Part shown: one piece after another, positions 51,272 to 59,421 of the stretch
How the letters are laid out: every line of letters starts with the position of its first letter
How positions within the stretch are numbered: position 1 is the stretch's first letter
NCBI RefSeq assembly: GCF_000473045.1
Contig: NZ_AXAY01000018.1
Location: 62,001-126,000, forward strand
Direction: 5' to 3'
Length of the DNA: 64,000 nt
DNA from: Bradyrhizobium sp. WSM3983
Lineage (GTDB): Bacteria; Pseudomonadota; Alphaproteobacteria; Rhizobiales; Xanthobacteraceae
Made by a program: the position numbers and the translations under genes
The notes under the pieces: generated by a model
What the model saw: the letters and a program-made list of their open reading frames with translations, nothing else
Databases searched by the model: none
What the model was told of the DNA's origin: nothing

Positions 51272-52960
51272 CTACACTCGCGTCATATCGAATTTCGGCT
51301 TCTGCCCGCTGCCGTAGCGGCGCAGCGCGCCTTCCTCGCCGACGGCGTTCGGGCGCTGGAAGATCCAGTTCTGCCACGCAGTCAGACGCGAGAAGATTTT
51401 TGATTCCATCGTCTCGGGACCGACGAAGCGGAGGCTCGCTTCCATGCCGGTGAGGCTGTCGGGCGAGAAGCTGGCACGCTCCTCGAGGAACACGCGGACC
51501 TCGTCATCCCAATCGATGTCGTCGAGCGCGAAGGTGACGAGGCCGAGCTCTTCGGCCTGCTCGGCGTCGAGCGCGGTGCCGAGGGTGGCTTCCGCGCGCT
51601 CGACATCCGCCGGATCAGCCTGGAAGCGCGACTGAAGCCGCGTCAGACCATGGCTCATCGGATACGGGCCGAAATTCATCGCCGACAATTCGATCGACGG
51701 CGGCGGCTGATTGTCGCCCTGCCGCGTGCCGATCAGCATGTAGGAGCGGTCGGCGGCGAAGACGAGCTCGGCGAGCGTGCCTGCGAAGCAGGAGCCGGGC
51801 TCGACCAGTGTCACCAGCGTGCGCGAGGTGACGTCGATGCGCTTGAGCACACGCTTCCAGTAGTGGCGGATTTCGTTGACCAGCCAGTGCGCCTTGTTGG
51901 CTTCGAGGAAGGCGTCGCTGGCGAGCACATGGGCGCGATCACCATGGCTCTTGAACACCAGCATCGCGATCTCGAGTTCGTTTATGCGCAGATGCAGGAT
52001 GGCGTCGTCGAGCTCGCGCGCGACCTGCAGTGGCCAGAACGATGCGCCCTGGGTCATCATGCCGTCGATGTCGGCGGGTGGCGCCGTCTCCGGCGCCTTG
52101 ATCGAGATAGTAGCGATACGCGCAGTGCGGTCGAGATCGACGGTGACGAAGCCGTAGCGAATGCTGGTCTCGTCGATCATCCGCTTGAGCGGCGTCAGCG
52201 CGATGCCCTTGCCGCTGCCCTTGCGCTTCGACGCCGCCGCGAACTCCTTGGCACGCTCGACGATCCTGGCTTCCAGCTTGGAGTTCGGCGCGATCTCGTC
52301 AACGAGACGCCACTGGACGGCGCGCTTGCCCTTGACGCCTTCCTCGATGGTGCAGAAGAAATCGGCGTGGTCGCGGCGCACTTTGCGCTTGTCGACGACG
52401 CGGGTGAGACCGCCGGTGCCCGGCAGCACTGCGAGCAGCGGCACTTCGGGCAGCGCGACAGCCGACGCGCCGTCGTCAGCGAGGATGATGTGGTCGGTCG
52501 CGAGCGCCAGCTCATAGCCACCGCCGGCGGCGGAGCCGTTCACGACCGTGATGAAGCGCTGGCCGGAATTCTCGCTAGAATCCTCCATGCCGTTGCGGGT
52601 CTCGTTAGTGAACTTGCAGAAGTTGACCTTGTGGGCATGGGTCGAGCCCGCGAGCATGCGGATGTTGGCGCCGGCGCAGAACACACGGTTCTTGGCCGAG
52701 CGCATCACCACGACCTTCACCTCGGGGTGCTCGAAGCGCAGGCGCTGGACCACGTCCGCAAGCTCGATGTCGACGCCGAGATCGTAGGAATTGAGCTTGA
52801 GCAGATAGCCCTCGAACAGGCCGCCGTTCTCGTCGACGTCCATGGTCAGCGTCGCGACGTCACCGTCGACCGCCAGCTTCCAGTGCTTGTAGCGGGACGG
52901 TTCAGTCTGGAAATCGATGAATGTCGCGCCGCCTGCGAGGCGCCGATCTTCGCCGGCCAT
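51272..52960 (-). CDS. boxC: 2,3-epoxybenzoyl-CoA dihydrolase BoxC
   Basis: A 562-residue crotonase-fold enzyme that opens the ring of 2,3-epoxybenzoyl-CoA, giving formate and 3,4-dehydroadipyl-CoA semialdehyde. Two crotonase-like modules can be seen: VFCAGANIRMLAGSTHAHKVNFCKFTNET (read as VFCAGANIRMLAG then VNFCKFTNET) with NGSAAGGGYELALATDHI, and a later LVEPGSCFAGTLAELVFAADRSY. Length fits BoxC (about 555). The ATG at 52960 follows AAGGGTGG. Its own promoter region holds a TGCA-N6-TGCA operator-like site. Confidence 0.95.
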   Translation of the reverse strand: MAGEDRRLAGGATFIDFQTEPSRYKHWKLAVDGDVATLTMDVDENGGLFEGYLLKLNSYDLGVDIELADVVQRLRFEHPEVKVVVMRSAKNRVFCAGANIRMLAGSTHAHKVNFCKFTNETRNGMEDSSENSGQRFITVVNGSAAGGGYELALATDHIILADDGASAVALPEVPLLAVLPGTGGLTRVVDKRKVRRDHADFFCTIEEGVKGKRAVQWRLVDEIAPNSKLEARIVERAKEFAAASKRKGSGKGIALTPLKRMIDETSIRYGFVTVDLDRTARIATISIKAPETAPPADIDGMMTQGASFWPLQVARELDDAILHLRINELEIAMLVFKSHGDRAHVLASDAFLEANKAHWLVNEIRHYWKRVLKRIDVTSRTLVTLVEPGSCFAGTLAELVFAADRSYMLIGTRQGDNQPPPSIELSAMNFGPYPMSHGLTRLQSRFQADPADVERAEATLGTALDAEQAEELGLVTFALDDIDWDDEVRVFLEERASFSPDSLTGMEASLRFVGPETMESKIFSRLTAWQNWIFQRPNAVGEEGALRRYGSGQKPKFDMTRV

Positions 52961-52997
52961 GGGCCACCCTTGAGCTTGTCTTGGTTTTACCGTTAGA

Positions 52998-53011
52998 TGC
53001 ACAATAGTGCA
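52998..53011. promoter_or_regulatory. candidate BoxR operator before boxC
   Basis: TGCACAATAGTGCA contains two TGCA words with a 6-base spacer and is also partly palindromic. TGCA repeats with such spacing are, from memory, the type bound by BzdR/BoxR regulators. It lies 38 bases before the boxC start. Confidence 0.6.
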
Positions 53012-53085
53012 TATTTTTGAGCGCGTCTAGTCATTACCAGATACGATATGCACTTTGTTTCATGAAGATTGGGACGGCCGCAAGC

Positions 53086-53901
53086 TCACGTGGCGCGTCC
53101 CTGCAGTCCCCGATCGTCGCGCAGGGCTGCCCTTGCGAATTGTTCGATCGCGTCAAGCGTCGCCGCGGGCGCGTCACGGTGCGGGGAATGCCCCGCGCCT
53201 GAAATGACTTTCACGTCGACCGGGCAGTAACATTCTTCCTGCGCAATCTCGACCTGACGCAGTGTGCCATATTGGTCGTCCACGCCTTGCACGACCATGA
53301 CGGGGACGCGGATATAGGCGAGGTATTCCGAGATGTCCCAGTCGCGGAATTTCGGATCGAGCCAGGCACCGTTCCAGCCGTAGAAGGCGTTATCGACATC
53401 CTTGTGCCAGCGCGCGAGCTTTGCCTTGAGGTCGGTGGTCTCATAGGTCGTCTTGATCGCGGCGATCGATGTCACCGAGATGTCCTCGACGACGAAATGC
53501 GGCGCGATCAGCGCGATGCCTTGCAGGCGATGATCCTGATGCGCGCCGGCATAGATCGCCGCGATCGAGCCGCCGTCGGAATGGCCGAGCAACAGGCCGC
53601 GCCTGAAGCCAATCACATTCAACACTTTCGGCAGCACGTCGAGCGCCTCGCGCTGCATGTAGTCGAACGGCCGCGGCAGCGTCGCCGGGCTCGACTGGCC
53701 ATAGCCCGCGCGCGAATAGACGAAGATGCCGGCGCCGGTTGCCTGCTGGAGCTTTTCCGGAAAGTCGTTCCACAGGCCGACGGAGCCGAGGCCTTCATGC
53801 AGCATGACGATGGTCGACGCGTCGGGGACTAACGGCGCGAGCCATTTGTATTCGAGGCTGGCTGAGTCGATGTTGAGAAAGCCGGTGGGGGTGAGGGTCA
53901 T
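53086..53901 (-). CDS. alpha/beta hydrolase of the benzoate cluster
   Basis: A 271-residue alpha/beta hydrolase with oxyanion-side MLHEGLGSVGLW, nucleophile motif GHSDGGSIA (Ser in G-x-S-x-G), an Asp in VVQGVDDQYG and His in SGAGHSPHRD. It lies between the ligase and boxC on the same strand. Such hydrolases are common in box clusters and may hydrolyse a dead-end CoA thioester or lactone, but the exact reaction is not known to me. The ATG at 53901 has AGGAA at good spacing. Confidence 0.85.
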   Translation of the reverse strand: MTLTPTGFLNIDSASLEYKWLAPLVPDASTIVMLHEGLGSVGLWNDFPEKLQQATGAGIFVYSRAGYGQSSPATLPRPFDYMQREALDVLPKVLNVIGFRRGLLLGHSDGGSIAAIYAGAHQDHRLQGIALIAPHFVVEDISVTSIAAIKTTYETTDLKAKLARWHKDVDNAFYGWNGAWLDPKFRDWDISEYLAYIRVPVMVVQGVDDQYGTLRQVEIAQEECYCPVDVKVISGAGHSPHRDAPAATLDAIEQFARAALRDDRGLQGRAT

Positions 53902-53978
53902 GCTCGAATTCCTGGTCGCTCCGTCTGCACCCTCCCCCTCCAGGGGAGGATAAGCAAGCGAGTCCACCGCCGGCATTC

Positions 53979-55520
53979 TCAGTTCGCGCCCTCGCGCAAT
54001 TTGAAGCGCTGGATTTTTCCCGTCGCCGTCTTCGGCAGCGAATCGACCACGTCGATCCAGCGTGGATATTTCCACGGGCCGATCTTCTGCTTGACGTGCT
54101 CCTTCAGCATCTCCTGCAAGTCCGTCGTCTTCGCGCCCGGGCGCAACACGACGAAGGCCTTTGGCTTCAGCAGCCCTTCCGGATCGGCTTCGGGCACAAC
54201 GGCGGCTTCCAGCACGGCCGGATGCGTGATCAGCGCGCTCTCGACCTCGAACGGCGAGACCCAGATGCCGGAGACCTTGAACATGTCGTCGGCGCGGCCG
54301 CAGAAGGTGTAACGGCCGTCGGCGTCGCGAACATATTTGTCACCGGTGCGGGTCCACGGGCCCTCGAACGTGCGGCGGCTCTTGTGACGCTGGTTCCAGT
54401 AGCCCTCGCCGGCCGAGGGCGCATCGACCAGGAGTTCGCCGACCTCGCCGTCAGCCACATCCTGTCCGGCCTCGTTAACGAGCCGCACCGCATAGCCCGG
54501 CACCGGCTTGCCGGACGAGCCGTACTTGATGTCGCCGGGCGCATTCGACAGGAAGATGTGCAGGAGCTCAGTCGAGCCCACGCCGTCGAGAATGTCGACG
54601 CCGAAGCGCGATTTCCAGCTATTGCCGACGGATTCCGGCAGCGCCTCGCCGGCCGAGGTGCAGATGCGCAACGACTTGCCGCCGCGCTCGCTCTTCATCG
54701 TCTCGTCGTTGAGCATCGCCGCGAACAGCGTCGGCACGCCGTAGAAGATCGACGGATTGTAGCGGTTCATGAGATCGAACATGCGCGCCGGTGTCGGTCG
54801 CTCACTGTTCAGAATGGTCGTCGCGCCGACCGACATCGGGAAGGTCAGCGCGTTGCCGAGGCCATAGGCGAAGAACAGCTTGGCCGCGGAGAGACCGACG
54901 TCGTTCTCGTGGATGCCGAGCACCTGGCTCGCATAGGTGTCGGCGGTCGCCTGCAAATTTGAATGGATGTGGCGCACGCCCTTGGGCATACCGGTCGAGC
55001 CTGACGAATAGAGCCAAAATGCCGGCTCGTCGGGATGCGTCGCGGCGGTCATAAACTGATCGCTCTCGCCCGCGATCTCCTCCGCGAGCTGCTTGTGGCC
55101 GTTCTGCTTGGCGCCGGAGACAACGACATGCTCGAGATCCGGCATGCGGCCGACGACGTCCCTGATGACGGGATAGAGCGCCTCGGACACGAAGAGCACG
55201 CGGGCGCGGCAGTCGGCAAGAATGTAGGCGTATTGGTCCGCGGTCAGCAGCGTGTTGAGCGGCACCGGCAAGATGCCGGCGCGGATCGCTCCCAGGAACA
55301 CGATCGGAAAATCGACCGTATCCAGCATGATCATCGCGACGCGCTCCTCGCGACGGACGCCGAGCCGGCGCAGCATGTTGGCGGCGCGGCAGGTCTGTTG
55401 CTGGAGCTCGCCATACGTCAGGCGCGAGACGGTGTCGTCGAAGACGAGCTTGTTGCCACGGCCTTCCTCGACGTTACGGTCGAGCAGCCAGGTCACCGCG
55501 TTGTAGGATCCCTCGCTCAC
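53979..55520 (-). CDS. bclA: benzoate-CoA ligase
   Basis: A 513-residue acyl-CoA synthetase of the ANL family that activates benzoate to benzoyl-CoA. It has the P-loop YSSGSTGMPKGV, the adenylate segment GVGSTELLHIFLSN, TGDKYVRDADGRYTFCGRADDMFKVSG and the C-terminal Lys in PKTATGKIQRFKL. The AYGLGNALTFP region fits benzoate/aryl-CoA ligases. It starts at GTG 55520 with GGGGAGACGACC before it. It is the first gene of the box transcription unit, divergent from boxR. Confidence 0.93.
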   Translation of the reverse strand: MSEGSYNAVTWLLDRNVEEGRGNKLVFDDTVSRLTYGELQQQTCRAANMLRRLGVRREERVAMIMLDTVDFPIVFLGAIRAGILPVPLNTLLTADQYAYILADCRARVLFVSEALYPVIRDVVGRMPDLEHVVVSGAKQNGHKQLAEEIAGESDQFMTAATHPDEPAFWLYSSGSTGMPKGVRHIHSNLQATADTYASQVLGIHENDVGLSAAKLFFAYGLGNALTFPMSVGATTILNSERPTPARMFDLMNRYNPSIFYGVPTLFAAMLNDETMKSERGGKSLRICTSAGEALPESVGNSWKSRFGVDILDGVGSTELLHIFLSNAPGDIKYGSSGKPVPGYAVRLVNEAGQDVADGEVGELLVDAPSAGEGYWNQRHKSRRTFEGPWTRTGDKYVRDADGRYTFCGRADDMFKVSGIWVSPFEVESALITHPAVLEAAVVPEADPEGLLKPKAFVVLRPGAKTTDLQEMLKEHVKQKIGPWKYPRWIDVVDSLPKTATGKIQRFKLREGAN

Positions 55521-55540
55521 GGTCGTCTCCCCTGAATTTA

Positions 55541-55552
55541 GAATTATAATTC
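55541..55552. promoter_or_regulatory. 12-bp palindrome in the bclA-boxR promoter region
   Basis: GAATTATAATTC is a perfect palindrome 20 bases upstream of the bclA start, inside the 122-base divergent gap. It may be a -10-like element or part of a regulator site. No TGCA-N6-TGCA site is visible in this gap, unlike at boxC. Confidence 0.35.
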
Positions 55553-55642
55553 ATAGAAAGACACTGCGGCAGCTTGCTGTCAATGCCAGCAGGCATTATG
55601 TTTCATTAAAACGCGCCGCAGGACCTCGTTTAAAGAAGGCTC

Positions 55643-56551
55643 ATGACCGACAGTCCCGACGCCGAATCCCGCTTTCTCGAACAGCTCGGCCAACGCGTGC
55701 GCACCATGCGCGCGCTGCGCGGCATGTCGCGCAAAGTGCTCGCCAAGGTATCAGGAATTTCGGAGCGCTACATCGCACAGCTCGAGAGCGGCAAGGGCAA
55801 TGTCTCGATCGTGCTGCTGCGCCGCGTCTCCGATGCGATGGGCGCGCATCTGGAAGACCTGTTGCCCTCGGCCGAGCCGACGCCGGAATGGCAGATGTTT
55901 CGCGACTTGCTGCGCAAGGCGACGCCGGCGCAGATCGCGCAAGCCAAAGATCTGCTCGCCGGCGGCAGCGCATCCGCGCCACGGCGCGCGCCGTTCTGCG
56001 GCATCGCGCTGATCGGCCTGCGCGGCGCCGGCAAATCCACGCTTGGGCGGATGCTGGCGAAGAAGATCGGCTGGAGCTTTGTCGAGCTTAACAAGGAGGT
56101 CGAGCAGCAGAACGGCCTCTCGGTCGCCGAGATCATCGCACTCTACGGCCAGGAAGGCTTCCGCCGCATGGAGCAGGCGGCCCTGCAGCAGCTGCTCGCG
56201 CGCAACGAGCTGATGGTGCTGGCAACCGGCGGCGGCATCGTCTCGGAACCGCTGACCTTCGACCAGATTCTGTCGTCGTTCTACACGATCTGGCTCAAGG
56301 CCGAGCCCGAGGAGCACATGGCCCGCGTCCGCCGCCAGGGCGACCTCCGCCCGATGGCGGATGACCGCTCCGCAATGGCCGAGCTGCGCAACATCCTCTT
56401 GAGCCGCGAGCCGCTGTATTCGCGCGCGACAGCGGTGGTGGATACCGCGGGACTTTCGGTCGACGCAGCAGCAGCCCGGCTGATCGACGCGGTGCGCCCG
56501 GTGCTGCAAAACGAAGCCCGCAGCTTCGGCTTGCGCAGCGTGGCGTTGTAG
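55643..56551 (+). CDS. boxR: benzoyl-CoA responsive regulator BoxR
   Basis: A 302-residue regulator made of an N-terminal XRE helix-turn-helix (about 10-70: MRALRGMSRKVLAKVSGISERYIAQLESG) and a C-terminal shikimate-kinase-like domain from about 115 with P-loop GLRGAGKSTLGRMLA and ATGGGIVSEP. This BzdR/BoxR layout senses benzoyl-CoA in the kinase-like domain and derepresses the benzoate genes. It is divergent from the benzoate-CoA ligase gene. Start ATG follows GAAGG. Confidence 0.95.
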   Translation: MTDSPDAESRFLEQLGQRVRTMRALRGMSRKVLAKVSGISERYIAQLESGKGNVSIVLLRRVSDAMGAHLEDLLPSAEPTPEWQMFRDLLRKATPAQIAQAKDLLAGGSASAPRRAPFCGIALIGLRGAGKSTLGRMLAKKIGWSFVELNKEVEQQNGLSVAEIIALYGQEGFRRMEQAALQQLLARNELMVLATGGGIVSEPLTFDQILSSFYTIWLKAEPEEHMARVRRQGDLRPMADDRSAMAELRNILLSREPLYSRATAVVDTAGLSVDAAAARLIDAVRPVLQNEARSFGLRSVAL

Positions 56552-56659
56552 GGCAATTGCTCTCGCCTCGTCGGGATCGCTGAAGCGGCGTTGCGCTGCG
56601 TGCCCTTGGTCACGCGCGCCCGCATCGCTATGTTACGCGCCGAAGCAGTGAGACATGCG

Positions 56660-57493
56660 ATGGACGCAAGCGTAGTTCCCGATGTCATCCGCCGGCCGGC
56701 CACGCCGGACCTTGCGCATCTGGTGTCCAGCATATCGTTCTACCGCGAACGCGGACTTGGCTTGGCCGGCTTCCGGCACGCGGCGCCGCTCGCGTTGCCC
56801 TTACTCGTGAACCTGGGAACACCATTCCGCATCGCGCTTGGCCGCCGTCCGAAGAGTGAAGACGATCGACCGAGCTTTGCGGCCGGGCTTTTTCCCGGAC
56901 CCGTCCTGATCGAGTCGGATGGCCGCGCCGAGTGCGTCCAGGTTGATTTCACCCCGCTCGGGGCCTACCGCTTCTATGGCGGAGCGGTGCCCGATCTGAC
57001 CGCGCGCATTGTCGGCCTCGACGACGTTCTGGGGCATGCTGGAGAAAGCCTCGCCGCCCAGGTGGCCGAGGCCGCGGGATGGCAGCAGCGATTCGAGATC
57101 GTGGAAGATTTCGTGCTGCGTCGGGCCGTGCATGAGCCGTCGCCGGCAATTGCCTCGGCGCTCGACATGTTGTGGCGGAGCGCGGGCTCGGCGCGGATCG
57201 CTGACATCGCCGCCGACATCGGCTGGAGCCGCAAGCATTTCACCCGCCGCTTTCACAACGAGATCGGCGTGGCGCCCAAGATGCTGGCGCAGATGCTGCG
57301 CTTTCACCGCGCCTGCCGGCTCGCCCGCTCCGAGGCCGTGGACGGCTGGGCCGCCATCGCCGCGGACGCAGGCTATGCCGACCAGGCGCATCTTGCCCGC
57401 GACTTCCGGGTGTTTTGTGGCGAATCCCCGACCGGATGGGCTGCGCGGCTGGAACGCGCAGACCCACGCCTGCTGCGCGACGCCGGCGGATAG
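56660..57493 (+). CDS. AraC family transcriptional regulator
   Basis: A 277-residue AraC-type regulator. The C-terminal helix-turn-helix pair is visible: RIADIAADIGWSRKHFTRRFHNEIGVAPK and WAAIAADAGYADQAHLARDFRVFCGESP (each read as its core). The N-terminal part is an uncharacterised sensor. The ATG at 56660 is preferred because GTGAGA precedes it; ATG 56630 or TTG 56591 are possible earlier starts. It follows boxR by 108 bases, and may or may not be related to aromatic catabolism. Confidence 0.85.
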   Translation: MDASVVPDVIRRPATPDLAHLVSSISFYRERGLGLAGFRHAAPLALPLLVNLGTPFRIALGRRPKSEDDRPSFAAGLFPGPVLIESDGRAECVQVDFTPLGAYRFYGGAVPDLTARIVGLDDVLGHAGESLAAQVAEAAGWQQRFEIVEDFVLRRAVHEPSPAIASALDMLWRSAGSARIADIAADIGWSRKHFTRRFHNEIGVAPKMLAQMLRFHRACRLARSEAVDGWAAIAADAGYADQAHLARDFRVFCGESPTGWAARLERADPRLLRDAGG

Positions 57494-57593
57494 AGCGGTT
57501 TCGAGCGAAGTGGGACGCCGGTTCGCGTGAAGAAAACGCGTCAAAATAAGAATCTGGAGCTTCGGTTCTGATTCAATCAGAACCGAAGCTCTA
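57491..57593. repeat. dispersed element with a 16-bp perfect hairpin
   Basis: It begins TAGAGCGGTTTCGAGCGAAG and ends with a perfect 16-bp stem, GAGCTTCGGTTCTGAT / ATCAGAACCGAAGCTC around a TCA loop (57557-57591). The TTCGCGTGAAGAAAACGCG segment in the middle can also pair. I recall similar GCGGTTTC..GGTTCGCGTGAAGAAAACGCGTCAAA elements in Bradyrhizobium. It lies just after the AraC stop and before the VOC gene, so the hairpin may also stop transcription. Confidence 0.85.
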
Positions 57594-57663
57594 GGTCCCA
57601 TTTGTTCAAGCCGGTCGATGCGAACTGGGCTAGCTTGGTCGCGCAAACGATCTGGAGAGTTTC

Positions 57664-58098
57664 ATGAACCAGCAGAATGGCAACGAAGCGCCGCGCCTCT
57701 ACCACACCATGCGTTGCAAGGACGCCGAGGCCATGATCACCTGGCTGAAGGACGTGCTCGGCTTCACCGAACGTGTGATCTATCGGAGGGACGGCAAGGT
57801 CATCCACGGCGAGCTGATGTTCGGCTCGTCGATCCTCATGCTCGGCCAGGATCGGGACAACGAGTACACCAAGCTCGTGGGCGATCTCGGCGGGCGACGG
57901 ACCGATGCGGTCTATCTTGCGGTCGACGATCCCGACGCGCTCCACGACAAGGTCAAAGCCTCCGGCGCTCGAATCGAGATGGAGTTGCGCAACACCGAGT
58001 ATGGCAGCCGCGATTTCGCGGCCCGCGATCCCGAGGGCGGACTTTGGAGTTTTGGCACCTATTGGCCCAAGGTCGCCGAAGAACCGCTGCCGGGCTGA
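57664..58098 (+). CDS. VOC family (glyoxalase/bleomycin-resistance-like) protein
   Basis: A 144-residue protein with the PhnB-like start MRCKDAEAMITWLKDVLGF, GELMFGSSILMLGQD in the middle and DFAARDPEGGLWSFGTYWP at the end. It resembles the glyoxalase-like group annotated 'glyoxalase family/ YCII-like'; metal and function cannot be set. The start follows GGAGAG. It converges with the PRC-barrel gene. Confidence 0.84.
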   Translation: MNQQNGNEAPRLYHTMRCKDAEAMITWLKDVLGFTERVIYRRDGKVIHGELMFGSSILMLGQDRDNEYTKLVGDLGGRRTDAVYLAVDDPDALHDKVKASGARIEMELRNTEYGSRDFAARDPEGGLWSFGTYWPKVAEEPLPG

Positions 58099-58111
58099 GC
58101 CGCACCCCCGA

Positions 58112-58444
58112 CTAGACCGACCAGTAGTTCGGATGCGGGTAGGGCTGCGAGCGGTCGCCCCAGTCGAACGCGTCACCGTCGAACTCGCACGGGCCGCTGC
58201 TGAGTTCCTCCAGCGTCAGCGCGACCTGGAAGGCCTGATGGCTGGGGTCGTATTTCAGCGCACCCCACTGCACCGGATAATGATGGCGAGTGCCGAGCAG
58301 CCCGCCGGTCTTGATGACCGCGTAAGTGACCGTTCCGCTCACCTTGTCGAGCATCAATCGCTCGATCGTGCCGAGCTTGCTGCCGTCGCGTCCGTAAACG
58401 GCGACGCGCTCGACGCGATCACTGGGAACCATGGTGTGTTGCAT
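58112..58444 (-). CDS. PRC-barrel domain protein
   Basis: A 110-residue single PRC-barrel protein: VAVYGRDGSKLGTIERLMLDKVSGTVTYAVIKTGGLLG (seen as GSKLGTIERLMLDK and VTYAVIKTGG). These small beta-barrels bind RNA, protein or other partners; stress-related roles are common in rhizobia. The C-terminus is rich in Asp, Pro and aromatic residues (DWGDRSQPYPHPNYW). The ATG at 58444 follows GAGGAGGAC. Confidence 0.85.
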   Translation of the reverse strand: MQHTMVPSDRVERVAVYGRDGSKLGTIERLMLDKVSGTVTYAVIKTGGLLGTRHHYPVQWGALKYDPSHQAFQVALTLEELSSGPCEFDGDAFDWGDRSQPYPHPNYWSV

Positions 58445-58521
58445 GGCGTCCTCCTCGATTTCTGGTGTTTTCCGCATTATAGCGCTTTCGCTTGGATGAG
58501 CGAAGCCGGTTGTAGGGTGAG

Positions 58522-59307
58522 CTACAACAATTGCGACCGCGCCGACTCTGCGCCCTCCCGCAACAGCGGCAGGAAGCGGTCGATCAATTCCTGCGCCGGC
58601 ACCCGATCCACATGGGCGCCCATGTTGATGGCGGCGACGATCACGTCGTCATAGCGGCGCACCGGCACCGAGATCGAGCGGAAATGCGGCTCAGCCTCGC
58701 GGTCGACCAGCGAATAGCCCTGCGCGCGGTCGGCGGCGATGTGCGCGAGCAGCGTCTTGGGATCGGTCACGGTCTCTGGCGTCAGCGCCTCGCGCTTCAT
58801 CTTCTTCACGCGCGCGAGACAATCGGCGTCATCGAGCTGGCCGAGCATGGCGCGGCCGACCGAGGTGCAGAACGCCGGCAGCCGATAGCCGATTTCCAAT
58901 CCGCCGGAGAACATCCGTGCCGGGCTGCTGCGGGCGATGAACACGACGTCGTCGCCGTCGAGCACCGCGAGCGAGGAGATCTCCTGCGCCGCCGTTGCGA
59001 TGCGATCGAGCACAGGCTGCAGCACCGTGACGAGCTGGTTGGAGCGCAGATAGGACGCCGCCAGTGTCAGCACATGCGGCGTCAGCGAGAACAGCTTGCC
59101 ATCGCCACTGACAAAACCGCCGCGCTGGAGCGTGAACAGCATGCGTCGCGCGGTGGCGCGCGGCAGCTCGGCGGCGCGGGCGAGATCGCTCAACGTCATC
59201 GGGCCCGCATTGGTGCCGAAGCATTGCAGCAGGCGCAGGCCGCGATCGAGGGCTTCGACAAAATCCGTCGCGCGCTCGTCAGTCTCGCTCCGCCTGGGCT
59301 TCGGCAT
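58522..59307 (-). CDS. IclR family transcriptional regulator
   Basis: A 261-residue IclR-type regulator. The N-terminal winged helix has EALDRGLRLLQCFG, LSDLARAAELPRATARRMLFTL, and the C-terminal ligand domain includes YRLPAFCTSVGRAMLG and GYSLVDREAEPHFRSISVPV. It is close to the PcaR/PobR group that controls aromatic catabolism. It is divergent from the Rieske oxygenase, so it probably regulates that operon. The longer open frame to 60819 is antisense to the oxygenase and is not real. The ATG at 59307 is used. Confidence 0.92.
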   Translation of the reverse strand: MPKPRRSETDERATDFVEALDRGLRLLQCFGTNAGPMTLSDLARAAELPRATARRMLFTLQRGGFVSGDGKLFSLTPHVLTLAASYLRSNQLVTVLQPVLDRIATAAQEISSLAVLDGDDVVFIARSSPARMFSGGLEIGYRLPAFCTSVGRAMLGQLDDADCLARVKKMKREALTPETVTDPKTLLAHIAADRAQGYSLVDREAEPHFRSISVPVRRYDDVIVAAINMGAHVDRVPAQELIDRFLPLLREGAESARSQLL

Positions 59308-59373
59308 GGGTCGGGATGGTCCTGCAAAATAGTGCTTGCTGACGGTCCAAGGCATGTCATAATTCGCCCATCC

Positions 59374-59388
59374 GTTCAATAGGCGAAC
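59374..59388. promoter_or_regulatory. candidate IclR-type operator
   Basis: GTTCAATAGGCGAAC is an imperfect 15-bp palindrome (GTTC...GAAC), close to the GTTCGATAATCGCAC pattern known for PcaR/PobR-type IclR proteins. It lies between the divergent IclR and oxygenase genes, 34 bases before the oxygenase start; a further TTCGCC half-site lies upstream. Confidence 0.55.
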
Positions 59389-59421
59389 ACAACGCCCCTC
59401 CCGAAAAAGGACGCGACCGCC

